From contig JBGSYQ010000547.1 of the NCBI GenBank assembly GCA_041750795.1, positions 1-29,470 on the forward strand: a stretch of DNA of 29,470 nucleotides, in the 5' to 3' direction. Both the position numbers and the translations under genes were made by a program. This document shows, piece by piece, positions 15,876 through 24,397 of this stretch. The notes under the pieces were generated by a model. That model saw only the letters and a program-made list of their open reading frames with translations. It was not told the origin of the DNA and did not search any database. This stretch comes from JTS-RE94 sp041750795. GTDB taxonomy: Bacteria > Planctomycetota > Planctomycetia > Pirellulales > PALSA-1355. Positions within the stretch are counted from its first letter, which is position 1; each line of letters begins with the position of its first letter.

Positions 15876-18386
15876 ATGACCGACGTTCCGAAATCACCCG
15901 AAGACGAACCCAGCGAGAAGCGACCCGATCCGGCGATGCCCGAGTATCGCCGCGTCGACAACGAGTATACGGCCGAAGACTTGCAGCACTTGAGCGACTT
16001 GGAGCACGTGCGCGAGCGGCCCAGCATGTACATCGGCGATACCACGGTGCGCGGCTTGCACCACATGGTGTACGAGGTCGTCGACAACTCGATCGACGAG
16101 GCCATGGCAGGCCATGCGCACCACGTGTCGGTGACCATCAAGACCGACGGCTCGGTGGTGGTCGAGGACGACGGTCGCGGCATCCCCGTCGAGCAGCATT
16201 CGGATCTGGGCTTCTCCACGCTGCAGGGCGTGATGACCGTGCTCAAGTTCGGCGGCAAGTTTCAGAAGGGCGCTTATCAGACGTCCGGCGGCTTGCACGG
16301 CGTGGGCGTCACGGTGGTCAATTTCCTCTCCGAATGGTGCGAGGTCGAAGTGCGCCGCGGCGGCCACGTCTATCAGCAGGAATACGAGCGGGGCGTGCCC
16401 ACCGGCGACGTGCGCCGCATCGGCGCCACCGACAAGACCGGCACGCGCACGATGTTCAAGCCCGATCCGCTGATTTTTCCCAACACCAAGTTCACCTACA
16501 ACACGCTGCACAAGCGGCTGCAGGAACTGGCGTTCTTGAATCGCGGCGTGCGCATCAACGTCAGCGACGAGCGCTCGGGTGACAAGGACAGCTTCTTCTT
16601 CGAGCGCGGCATCATCGAGTTCGTCGAATACTTGAACCGCGCCAGCGAGCCGATTCATGGCGACGTCATCTACATCGCTGGCGAGTACGACGGCGTGGGG
16701 CTGGAAGTCGCCATGCAATACTCCAGCGAGTTCACCGAGAACGTCCACACCTACGTCAACAACATCAACACCACCGAAGGCGGCACGCACCTGTCCGGCT
16801 TTCGCGCGGCGCTCACCCGCACGCTCAACACCTATGGCAAGAAGGAAAGCCTGTTCAAAGACCTGACGGTGATCGGCGACGATTTTCGCGAGGGGCTAAC
16901 CGCGGTCATCTCGCTGCGCGTGCCCGAGCCGCAGTTCGAAGGTCAAACCAAGACCAAGCTGGGCAACAGCGAGGTGGAGGGCATCGTCACCTCGGCGGTG
17001 GGCGAGTTTCTGGGCAAGTACCTGGAAGAGAATCCCAAGAGCGCCAAGATCATCCTGCAGAAGGCCATGGTCGCGGCCGAAGCGCGCGAAAGCGCCCGCA
17101 AGGCGCGCGAGATCGTCCGCGATCGCAAGAACGTGCTGGCCGGCCACAATCTGCCCGGCAAGCTCCGCGATTGCACCAGCCGCGAAGTGGAAAAGTGCGA
17201 GCTGTACCTGGTCGAGGGCGATTCGGCCGGCGGCAGCGCCGAAGGGGGCCGGCTGCGCGAGTATCAGGCCATCCTGCCGCTGCGCGGCAAGATCATCAAC
17301 GCCTACAAGTCGCGCGAAGACAAGGTGCTGGCCAACGAGGAAGTCAAGAGCATGATCTCGGCCATCGGCACCGGCATCGGCGAGGACGCCGATCTGTCGA
17401 AGCGCCGCTACAACAAGATCGTGATCATGACCGACGCCGACGTCGACGGCTCGCACATCCGCACGCTGCTGCTGTGCTTCTTCTACCGGCAGATGTACGA
17501 GCTGGTGAGCAAGGGACACGTCTACGTCGCCCAGCCGCCCTTGTTTCGCGTCCGCAGCAAGAAAGAAACCTACTACGTGCAGACCGAAGACGAAATGAAG
17601 ACGCAACTCTTGGAGTTGGGTCTGGGCGATTCGGTGTTCGACGCGGGCCAAGGCCGACTGGTGGAAGGCGAGAAAATGGCCACGCTGGCGCGCATCCTGG
17701 CCGCCATGGAAGATTCGCTTTTGGCGCTGGAGCGCCGCGGCGTCGGCCTGCGAGCGCACGCGCTGCGGCAGGATCCGGTGACGCTGAAGCTGCCCATTTA
17801 CCACGTCTTCCTGGGCAGCCAGGAGCACTGGTTCACCACCGCCGAGCAACTCGACACGTTTCGCCAGCAACAGGAGGAAAAGGTGGGCGGAGAATTGCCG
17901 GTGGCCGACACGCTGGCCGGCGAGATCGCCCCGGAGGGCAACGGCCAGGCGACCCACGCGCTGCGCATCGTCGAGCTGCAGGAGGTCCGCACCATCAACA
18001 GCATGCTCGCCGAATTGGACAAGATGGGCTTCTCGCTGGCCGATCTGATTCCGATCGACCGCACCGGCACCGAGGGCTCGCGCTTCACCATTCGCCGGGG
18101 CGAGCACGAAACCGGCCTGGAAGACCTGCGCGGATTGTTGCCGGCCATTCGGGCCGCGGGCGAAAAGGGACTGACCATCACCCGCTTCAAAGGCCTGGGC
18201 GAAATGAACGCCGAGGAGCTGCGCGACACGACGCTCGATCCCAAGAACCGCACGCTGTGCCAGGTGACCATGCGCGACGCCGGCGCCGCCGACGACCTGT
18301 TCCGCATCCTGATGGGCGACAAAGTCGAACCCCGCCGCGAGTTCATCGAAAAGCACGCCCTGGAAGTGCGGAATCTGGACGTGTAA
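15876..18386 (+). CDS. gyrB: DNA gyrase subunit B
   Basis: 836 residues from ATG at 15876 (a TTG two codons earlier is less likely). GHKL ATPase motifs: LEHVRERPSMYIGDT (near 43-57), YEVVDNSIDEAMAG with the catalytic Glu, DDGRGIPV, and GGLHGVGVTVVNFLS. The TOPRIM domain has EGDSAGGSAEGG (about 447-458) and MTDADVDGSHIRT (about 518-530). The C-terminal part ends ITRFKGLGEMNAEEL and EFIEKHALEVRNLDV. Compared with a ~640-residue Gram-positive GyrB it has an extra ~190-residue block (about 568-758) within the TOPRIM region, as also occurs in proteobacterial enzymes. The enzyme uses ATP to add negative supercoils together with GyrA, which is not in this window. It is convergent with the fructose-bisphosphatase gene, with 11 bp between stops. 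Confidence 0.97.
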   Translation: MTDVPKSPEDEPSEKRPDPAMPEYRRVDNEYTAEDLQHLSDLEHVRERPSMYIGDTTVRGLHHMVYEVVDNSIDEAMAGHAHHVSVTIKTDGSVVVEDDGRGIPVEQHSDLGFSTLQGVMTVLKFGGKFQKGAYQTSGGLHGVGVTVVNFLSEWCEVEVRRGGHVYQQEYERGVPTGDVRRIGATDKTGTRTMFKPDPLIFPNTKFTYNTLHKRLQELAFLNRGVRINVSDERSGDKDSFFFERGIIEFVEYLNRASEPIHGDVIYIAGEYDGVGLEVAMQYSSEFTENVHTYVNNINTTEGGTHLSGFRAALTRTLNTYGKKESLFKDLTVIGDDFREGLTAVISLRVPEPQFEGQTKTKLGNSEVEGIVTSAVGEFLGKYLEENPKSAKIILQKAMVAAEARESARKAREIVRDRKNVLAGHNLPGKLRDCTSREVEKCELYLVEGDSAGGSAEGGRLREYQAILPLRGKIINAYKSREDKVLANEEVKSMISAIGTGIGEDADLSKRRYNKIVIMTDADVDGSHIRTLLLCFFYRQMYELVSKGHVYVAQPPLFRVRSKKETYYVQTEDEMKTQLLELGLGDSVFDAGQGRLVEGEKMATLARILAAMEDSLLALERRGVGLRAHALRQDPVTLKLPIYHVFLGSQEHWFTTAEQLDTFRQQQEEKVGGELPVADTLAGEIAPEGNGQATHALRIVELQEVRTINSMLAELDKMGFSLADLIPIDRTGTEGSRFTIRRGEHETGLEDLRGLLPAIRAAGEKGLTITRFKGLGEMNAEELRDTTLDPKNRTLCQVTMRDAGAADDLFRILMGDKVEPRREFIEKHALEVRNLDV

Positions 18387-18397
18387 GGGCCGCCGAA

Positions 18398-19456
18398 TCA
18401 ACGCGCGTTCGCTTCGCCCGCCATCGCTCGGGCAAACGCTTGCACCTCCACCGGGCTGCCGGCCACCAGCGGGGTGCGCTGGTGGATGCTGGTGGGCTGG
18501 ATGTCCAGGATGCGCTCTTTGCCGTTGGTCGCCTGGCCGCCGGCCTGCTCGACCAGAAACGCGATCGGGTTGGCCTCGTACAGCAGGCGCAGCTTTCCTT
18601 CGGCATACTCGTCGGTGGGCGGATAGAGGAACACGCCTCCCTTGATGAGCGTGCGGTGTACGTCGGCGATCATCGAGCCGATGTACCGCGAGCTATACCG
18701 CGCGCCCAACTCGCCGCGGCGCATCTGCGCCACGAACCGCTGATACGCGGCCGGGCAGCGTTCCAGGTAGGCCTCGTTCATCGAGTAGTTCGTGCCCTGC
18801 TGGGGAATGCGGATGTTGGGGTGCGACAGCACGAACGCTCCCACGGCCGGATCGAGCGTGAAGCCGTGCGCGCCGTTGCCGGCGCTGTAGACCAGCACGG
18901 TCGACGAGCCGTAGACCACGTAGCCGGCGGCGATCTGCTGGTGGCCCGGCTGCAACACTTCGTCGGCCGATACCTCGGAATCCAGCCGCTCGGCTGTCCG
19001 CCGCAATATCGAAAACGTGGTGCCGACGCTGACGTTCACGTCGATGTTGGACGAGCCGTCGAGCGGGTCGAACACCACGATGTACTTGGCGCCCGGCGAG
19101 CCGCCGTGGGCCAGCATGGGCTGGTCGTTTTCTTCCGAGGCCAACATCGCCACGCTTTCGCGCACGCTCAGCGCGTGTACCAGCATCTCGTTGGCGTACA
19201 CGTCCAGCTTTTGCTGCACTTCGCCCTGCACGTTGACGTCGCCGGCCACGCCCAGGATGTCCGACAAGCCGGCGCGGCGCACCTTGGCCTCGATCAGCTT
19301 GGTGGCCAGCGTGATGCCCGAGACCAGCCAGGAGAACTCGCCCGACGCGCCGGGAAAGCGGCGCTGCTCGCGCAGGATGTGCTGCTGAACGGTGATGATC
19401 GGCTCGTGGATCAGCCGCGAAGGGCGCCGGACGGGCACGGGGCGAGGTTCGGCCAC
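18398..19456 (-). CDS. fbp: Class I fructose-1,6-bisphosphatase
   Basis: 352 residues from GTG at 19456, preceded by GAAAGG at about 9 bases. A GTG at 19522 would add 22 residues with no family similarity. The protein begins in family style at IITVQQHILREQRRFPGASGEFSWL, has the metal-binding Ser-Glu-Glu (ASEEN, 107-109) and the signature FDPLDGSSNIDVNVSVGT (about 129-146), then KLRLLYEANPIAFLVEQAGG near the substrate and magnesium site. It removes the 1-phosphate from fructose 1,6-bisphosphate in the cytoplasm, for gluconeogenesis. It is divergent from the APH/kinase gene across a 245-bp spacer in which no clear promoter could be fixed. Confidence 0.95.
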   Translation of the reverse strand: MAEPRPVPVRRPSRLIHEPIITVQQHILREQRRFPGASGEFSWLVSGITLATKLIEAKVRRAGLSDILGVAGDVNVQGEVQQKLDVYANEMLVHALSVRESVAMLASEENDQPMLAHGGSPGAKYIVVFDPLDGSSNIDVNVSVGTTFSILRRTAERLDSEVSADEVLQPGHQQIAAGYVVYGSSTVLVYSAGNGAHGFTLDPAVGAFVLSHPNIRIPQQGTNYSMNEAYLERCPAAYQRFVAQMRRGELGARYSSRYIGSMIADVHRTLIKGGVFLYPPTDEYAEGKLRLLYEANPIAFLVEQAGGQATNGKERILDIQPTSIHQRTPLVAGSPVEVQAFARAMAGEANAR

Positions 19457-19701
19457 GACGAGAAGCCTTTCGGTGCAAAGACGCCAGCGGGAATCGGGCA
19501 ACCGCCCGTCGACTATTTCCACGAGCTGCTTGAGCCGCTTGTCCGCCTGGGCTTATTCTGCTCGGCTGTTGCCCCGCCCGCAAGGGTCGACGTAGAGGGT
19601 CGATGTACGATGCGGGCTGCCTTGTCCTGTTGCGTGCTTCTGCAGCCTGTTAAGGTGAATGTGAAACCAGGGCCGCACGTTTTCCGACGGACGCATCCCG
19701 A

Positions 19702-21291
19702 ATGCAACTCGACGCCTTGATCGCAGCGCTTGCAGATCCGGCCGCCTATCCGCAGGGTGCCGGCGTGGTCGAAATCCATCAGACGCATATTTCGGCCGTG
19801 TTTCTGGTGGGCGAGCATGCCTACAAGATCAAGAAGCCGGTGGAGCTCGGCTTCCTGGATTTCTCGACGCTGGCCCTGCGGCGGCGCTTCTGCGACGAAG
19901 AGCTGCGGCTCAATCGCCGCCTGGCGGGCGACGTTTACCTGGAAGTGGTGCCCATCGTCGCTGCCGGCAATGGCCGCGTCCAGGTCGAGGGCGCCGGCGA
20001 GCCAATCGAATGGGCGGTGAAAATGCGCCGGCTGCCCGACGACACCACGCTGGAACACCGATTGCAGCAGGGCGAGTGCATCGACACGGCACTGGCGGTG
20101 CTTGCCAAACGGATCGCGGCCTTCCACGCCGCGGCGGCCCGGGGAGCGTCGATCAGCCCGTATGGTCGCTTTGCCGTTGTCGCGGGAAACGCGCGCGAGA
20201 ATCTCGAGCAAGCGGCCGGGCAGATCGGCTCGGCGATCAGCCGCGCAGTGTTCGATCGCTTGCAAGCGCTATTGGAAGAAGAGTTGGCTCGCTGGCACGC
20301 GGTGATCGACGCCCGCGCGGATCGCGGCGTGCCCTGCGATACGCACGGAGATCTGCGGCTGGGGCACGTGTATTACTTCCCCGATCGCCGGACGCCGGAC
20401 GACCTGGTGGTCGTCGATTGCATCGAGTTCAACGAGCGCTTTCGCTATGCCGATCCCGTGGCCGACGTGGCGTTTCTGGCGATGGGGCTGGTTCGCTGCG
20501 GGCGTGCGGGCCTGGCGGACACGTTCGCGGAGGCATACTTTCGCCAGGCGAACGACGACGAAGGCCGAACCCTGCTGCCGCTTTACGTGAGCTATCGCGC
20601 GGCGGTGCGCGGCAAAGTGGATGGCATGCAAGCCATGCGGCAGGAGATTCTTGCGGAAGACCGCCAAATTGCCCTTTCCAAGGCGCGCGGCTATTGGTTG
20701 CTGGCGCTGGCGGCGCTCGAGTCGCCCGGAAAGCGGCCGTGCCTGTTATTGGTAGGCGGCCTGCCCGGTACTGGCAAGAGCACGTTGGCCGCCGACCTGG
20801 CGCAAGCGGCCGAATGCGAGGTGATCCGCAGCGACGTGGTGCGCAAGCAACTGGCCGGCGTCGCGGTCGACGCGCCGCAGTCCGCCGAGTTCGATCGCGG
20901 AATCTACACGCCCGAGTGGACCGAACGCACGTATGCAGAGTGCCTGCGTCAAGCCTTGGCCAGGTTGTTCGAGGGCCGGCGCGTCATCGTCGACGCCAGC
21001 TTTCGCGACGACGCGCAGCGCAAGCGGTTTCTCGAGGCAGCCGCGCACGCCGGCGTGCCGTCGCTGCTGCTGCACTGTCAGGCCGACGAGCAAGTCATTC
21101 GCAGGCGGCTCGACCAGCGCTCAGGAGATGCCTCCGACGCCGACTGGGCCATCTATCAACAGGCGGCGCGCCAGTGGAACGATCCGGGCGAGTGGACCAT
21201 GCGAGCGCTGGAAACCGTCGACACGGGGCAATCGCGCGAGGCGGCGCTGGCTGCGGCGCTCGACGCCCTGCGCCGGCACGGCCTTCATTAA
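19702..21291 (+). CDS. Fused aminoglycoside-phosphotransferase-like / P-loop kinase (AAA) protein
   Basis: 529 residues. The N-terminal half resembles the APH-like COG2187 group: VEIHQTHISAVFLVGEHAYKIKK, a catalytic-loop HGDLR (215-219), then VVDCIEFNERFRYADPVADVAFLAMGL with metal-binding Asp. The C-terminal third is a small P-loop kinase with Walker A GLPGTGKST (353-361), a substrate-side motif IRSDVVRKQLAG, and VIVDASFRDDAQRKRFL. Two-domain proteins of this kind are widespread and usually of unknown substrate; antibiotic resistance is not implied. The N-terminal domain keeps the HGD motif, so either half may be active. The stop is 7 bp from the convergent VCBS gene. Confidence 0.82.
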   Translation: MQLDALIAALADPAAYPQGAGVVEIHQTHISAVFLVGEHAYKIKKPVELGFLDFSTLALRRRFCDEELRLNRRLAGDVYLEVVPIVAAGNGRVQVEGAGEPIEWAVKMRRLPDDTTLEHRLQQGECIDTALAVLAKRIAAFHAAAARGASISPYGRFAVVAGNARENLEQAAGQIGSAISRAVFDRLQALLEEELARWHAVIDARADRGVPCDTHGDLRLGHVYYFPDRRTPDDLVVVDCIEFNERFRYADPVADVAFLAMGLVRCGRAGLADTFAEAYFRQANDDEGRTLLPLYVSYRAAVRGKVDGMQAMRQEILAEDRQIALSKARGYWLLALAALESPGKRPCLLLVGGLPGTGKSTLAADLAQAAECEVIRSDVVRKQLAGVAVDAPQSAEFDRGIYTPEWTERTYAECLRQALARLFEGRRVIVDASFRDDAQRKRFLEAAAHAGVPSLLLHCQADEQVIRRRLDQRSGDASDADWAIYQQAARQWNDPGEWTMRALETVDTGQSREAALAAALDALRRHGLH

Positions 21292-21298
21292 CCGGCTG

Positions 21299-23314
21299 CT
21301 AGTTCGCCCGCGGATTGGCCAGAAAGTAAAAGTGGCCGTCCTCGGCGCCACCCAAAAAGTCGGGGATGCCGTTGCCGTCGAAGTCAACGACGGTCGGGCT
21401 GACGTCGTGGCCTTCGATGTTCTGTTGGGCGATCGAGCCGGCCTTGCGAAAGAACCACTTGTCATCGCGCGCGTCGACTTGCTCCAACAAATCGGCGTTG
21501 GTCGAGTTGAGCAAGAGATCGAAGCGGCCGTCGCCGGTCCAATCCACGACGCACAGCTTTCGCCGGCCGCTGCCACCGGCGCGGCGTTCGTTCAACCGCA
21601 ACGGCTGCCCCGCTTCGTCGACAAACGCGCGGCGCGGTGGCAGCAATACCAGCTCGTCGCCGCGGCGCGCCCGCTCGAATAGCACCAGGTAGCCTTCCAC
21701 GTCCAGCATCGCCAGATCGGCCAGACCATCGCCCGTAAAGTCGAATACCACCGGCGTGGTGCGCCATTGCGTCGCCAATTCTTTGCCTTGCGGAGTCCAC
21801 CAGGTCCACTCGGGCTTGGGGGGCGCGCTTTCCCACTCGACTTCCACCGGCACCGGCGCGGCCAGCTTGGGCGCGGTGCGCGTGCCGACGTTGCGCAGCC
21901 ACACCACCCGGCCCAGAATCGAGTTGAGCACGATGTCGGGCAGACTGTCGCCATCCCAGTCGGCCACCGAGAACGTGGTGTAACCCCACTTGGCTTCGGC
22001 CGGGCCCTGGATGCTGCCGTTGGGTCCGGCCATGACGCGAAACACGCTGCCGCCGGCTTCCAGTCGCACGGGCGCGGCCCATTGCGGCTCGGCCACGTTC
22101 GGTCCGCTCAGGTTCTCGAAGAACTCGATATAGCCGGCGGTGTTGCCCGAGACGATGTCGATATCGCCATCGCCGTCCCAATCGACGCCCACGGGCGTGG
22201 CCAGCGCGCCCGATTTGAGCAGATCTGCCTGTTGCGAGAAGTAACGCGGCGCCAGGAACAGGGGCGTGCGATCGGCCGACAGCTTGCCGGTATTCTCCAC
22301 CAGCGCCACGCGTCCGTCTTCGTCTCCGACGATGAGGTCGATATCCCCGTCGCGATCCCAGTCGAAGGCGATCGGGACGATCATCTGCAGGTCCATCGCC
22401 AGCGGTGTCCCGTCGGCCAGCAGCAGGCGGCGCCCGGCGGCGTAACGCGGTTCGGTGCGTGTGCCAATGTTCTCGAAATACGTGAACTTGTCGAGAAACT
22501 CGCCGCACAGCAAATCCAGGTCGCCGTCGCCGTCGAAGTCCTCGAAATTGGGCGTGGGACAGCCGTACGTGTCGACCGGCTGGCCGTCGGCCATCACCTT
22601 CTCGGGCTCGGCATACTTCGGCTGCTCGTTGGTGCCCGTGTTGCGCAGCACATAGACGAAGCCGTGCAGCGGGCCGTTGGTCCAGCGGCCCTCGGCATCC
22701 CAGGCGTCGTCCCAGCCATAGTCGCCCCAGTCCTCGATGCCGACCACCAGGTCGAGCGCGCCGTCGCCGTCGTAGTCGGCATAGCGCCATTGGTTGTGGC
22801 GAATCTTGTTGCCGCGGGCACCCGGCGCGTTGCCGGTGGGCGTGTGAATGGTCTTGGGCGCGGCAAGCGGGATGGCGTTTCGCAGTCCATGGCTGACGAA
22901 GTCGTCGTACTCGACGCCCGGCGTCAGCACGCGCAACCGGTTGTCCACATAGCTGGGCAGGACGTAATGGATCGTCTTGCTCAAGCGCACCGGCGGCTTG
23001 AAGACGGGAAACTTGTGCTGGGCCGTGTCGCCGTCGACGTTTTCGAACAGCCAGACGCCGTTGAACGGCTTGTCGGGACACGAGACGATCAGGTCGTAGT
23101 CGCCGTCGCCATCGGCGTCGCACGGCACGGGCCAGGCCCACAAGCCCACCCCCAAGTCGACGACCAGCTTGGGATCGTTGTACTTCAAGCGCGCCAGCTC
23201 CTGGGCCAAAGCCGCCGAAAGCGACCACCCGCCGGCCAACAGTACGACCAACGAAAACCCGACGATGCGCAGGGTAGTGCGCGAGAACGACCGAGGATGT
23301 GTGTTGTCGATCAT
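21299..23314 (-). CDS. Exported FG-GAP/VCBS-repeat protein
   Basis: 671 residues. A Sec signal peptide (hydrophobic core VGFSLVVLLAGG, cleavage likely after Ala37 in AALA-QE) is followed by at least nine copies of the calcium-loop pattern D-x-D/T-G-D/N-G-x-x-D: DADGDGDYDL, DYDGDGALDL, DFDGDGDLDL, DWDRDGDIDL, DWDGDGDIDI, DWDGDSLPDI, DFTGDGLADL, DWTGDGRFDL and DFDGNGIPDF. Repeats of this type fold as integrin-like beta-propeller blades. Between them are LFENVDGD/FFENLSGP/VWLRNVGTRT-type strands. There is no enzyme domain I recognise. It is probably a periplasmic or surface binding protein of unknown ligand. ATG at 23314; transcribed alone. Confidence 0.8.
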   Translation of the reverse strand: MIDNTHPRSFSRTTLRIVGFSLVVLLAGGWSLSAALAQELARLKYNDPKLVVDLGVGLWAWPVPCDADGDGDYDLIVSCPDKPFNGVWLFENVDGDTAQHKFPVFKPPVRLSKTIHYVLPSYVDNRLRVLTPGVEYDDFVSHGLRNAIPLAAPKTIHTPTGNAPGARGNKIRHNQWRYADYDGDGALDLVVGIEDWGDYGWDDAWDAEGRWTNGPLHGFVYVLRNTGTNEQPKYAEPEKVMADGQPVDTYGCPTPNFEDFDGDGDLDLLCGEFLDKFTYFENIGTRTEPRYAAGRRLLLADGTPLAMDLQMIVPIAFDWDRDGDIDLIVGDEDGRVALVENTGKLSADRTPLFLAPRYFSQQADLLKSGALATPVGVDWDGDGDIDIVSGNTAGYIEFFENLSGPNVAEPQWAAPVRLEAGGSVFRVMAGPNGSIQGPAEAKWGYTTFSVADWDGDSLPDIVLNSILGRVVWLRNVGTRTAPKLAAPVPVEVEWESAPPKPEWTWWTPQGKELATQWRTTPVVFDFTGDGLADLAMLDVEGYLVLFERARRGDELVLLPPRRAFVDEAGQPLRLNERRAGGSGRRKLCVVDWTGDGRFDLLLNSTNADLLEQVDARDDKWFFRKAGSIAQQNIEGHDVSPTVVDFDGNGIPDFLGGAEDGHFYFLANPRAN

Positions 23315-23481
23315 GATGCTGCGTCGCGGTGTCTAAGGTCGAAATGTCTGAGGCTGTTTCGCGAAGCCGACGGGGTCCTGTCCGAAGGCTTGGGTTCGCG
23401 GTGGGTCCAGTTTAGTTGGTCTGCGCCGGCGCGTCATCTCGGACGCACGTGCAATGCGTGGAATGGGGCCGCCGCCTCGTG

Positions 23482-23487
23482 TATACT
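23482..23487 (+). promoter_or_regulatory. Possible -10 element for the yhhN-sulfatase pair
   Basis: TATACT, one base from the consensus and directly preceded by GTG, lies about 100 bp before the ATG at 23589. No convincing -35 is seen, so this is weak. Confidence 0.25.
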
Positions 23488-23547
23488 GCCACGATTCGCG
23501 GCAATCTTAGGTTCGACCGAAAAACAACGTCTCCGCAAACCTCCTCG

Positions 23548-23565
23548 CCCCTTGTGGGAGAGGGG
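23548..23565. repeat. Short hairpin element CCCCT-AGGGG
   Basis: CCCCTTGTGGGAGAGGGG has 5-bp arms (CCCCT and AGGGG) around an 8-base loop, and lies 23 bp before the start codon of the YhhN-like gene. From memory, similar sequences recur between genes in some planctomycete genomes; this was not checked. Confidence 0.4.
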
Positions 23566-23588
23566 TTTGAGAATCGGGAACCCCACGC

Positions 23589-24377
23589 ATGTCCCAGGCA
23601 GATTCTCTCCCGGCCTCAAACGCTGCGCGTGCCGCGCGGCTGACCACGGCGTTCGTCGTGTTGTGGTTGGTGTGGGCGGGATTGCTGGCCGCGGCCATGC
23701 TGTTGGGCAACTTCGGAGATGGGCACGGCAAGGCGCCTGCCACTGCGGCGCGAATGGGCTCGTCGGTCGCACTGGTGGTCACGGGCTGGCTGGCGTATGC
23801 CATCTGGCGGCACTCGCCCGCCGGGCGCTTCGCGCTGTGGATCGCCATCGGCATGACGCTGGGCACGATCGGCGATTTCTTCAATGCCAACCTGCTGACG
23901 TTCATTCCGCTGGAGAATCCCACGCTGGGCGGCATCGGCGCCTTTGGGCTCGGGCACATTGCGTACATCGCCGGTTGCGTCAATCTGGGGCGCCGCGCGG
24001 GGTTGACCAGCCGAACGCGAATGATCGGCGCGATTCTGTTCTGGCAACTGGTGGGCGTGGTGAGCTGGTACTTCGTCGTGATGCAGGGGACCAGGTCGCG
24101 CGACCTGGTATGGCCGTCGCTGGGTTACTCGCTGCTGCTGGCGGGCACCGCCGGGGTGGCCACGGGCCTGGCCCTGCAAGATCGCCGCCTGGGGTGGCTG
24201 GCCTTGGGAGCCGCGCTGTTTCTGGCCAGCGACTTGATCCTGGCGTTCGGGCTGTTCCGCAGCAGCTTTCCGCACAGCACCGAGGCGGTCTGGCTGACCT
24301 ATGGTCCGGGGCAGATGTTCATCGTCTTTTCGACCATTTGCGCGGCGCTCGTGCTGGCGGAAAAGGACCCCACCTGA
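23589..24377 (+). CDS. YhhN/TMEM86-family membrane protein (lysoplasmalogenase-like)
   Basis: 262 residues with about eight hydrophobic segments, for example AFVVLWLVWAGLLAAAMLL, SVALVVTGWLAYAIW and LGALFLASDLILAFGLF-type helices. The conserved family polar positions are visible: GTIGDFFNA (Asp), GLGHIAYIAG (His) and ALFLASDLILAF (Asp), and the ending WLTYGPGQMFIVFS fits the family's last helix. Characterised members cleave the vinyl-ether bond of lysoplasmalogens in membranes; many bacterial members remain untested. It lies 20 bp upstream of the sulfatase gene on the same strand, so they are likely co-transcribed. No strong ribosome site was seen before ATG 23589. Confidence 0.75.
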   Translation: MSQADSLPASNAARAARLTTAFVVLWLVWAGLLAAAMLLGNFGDGHGKAPATAARMGSSVALVVTGWLAYAIWRHSPAGRFALWIAIGMTLGTIGDFFNANLLTFIPLENPTLGGIGAFGLGHIAYIAGCVNLGRRAGLTSRTRMIGAILFWQLVGVVSWYFVVMQGTRSRDLVWPSLGYSLLLAGTAGVATGLALQDRRLGWLALGAALFLASDLILAFGLFRSSFPHSTEAVWLTYGPGQMFIVFSTICAALVLAEKDPT

Positions 24378-24397
24378 CTTCTCAAACGTGGCGATCG

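Noticed and set aside
16896..18401. Antisense open frame in gyrB
   Set aside because: Shadow of gyrB; composition rich in Leu, Ala, Gln and His, with no supporting start or context.
17171..19720. Plus-strand open frame across the end of gyrB and the whole fbp gene
   Set aside because: It overlaps two confidently identified genes in another frame and strand, and its sequence is Arg/Gly/Ala-rich without motifs.
19702..21291. APH-like domain read as an antibiotic-resistance gene
   Set aside because: The domain belongs to a widespread fused APH/P-loop group of unknown substrate, with no mobile-element context. Resistance is not supported.
21767..24397. Long open frame reading into the sulfatase from far upstream
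   Set aside because: The sulfatase's own signal peptide begins at 24398. The upstream part overlaps the VCBS gene (other strand) and the YhhN-like gene (other frame) and is not protein-like.
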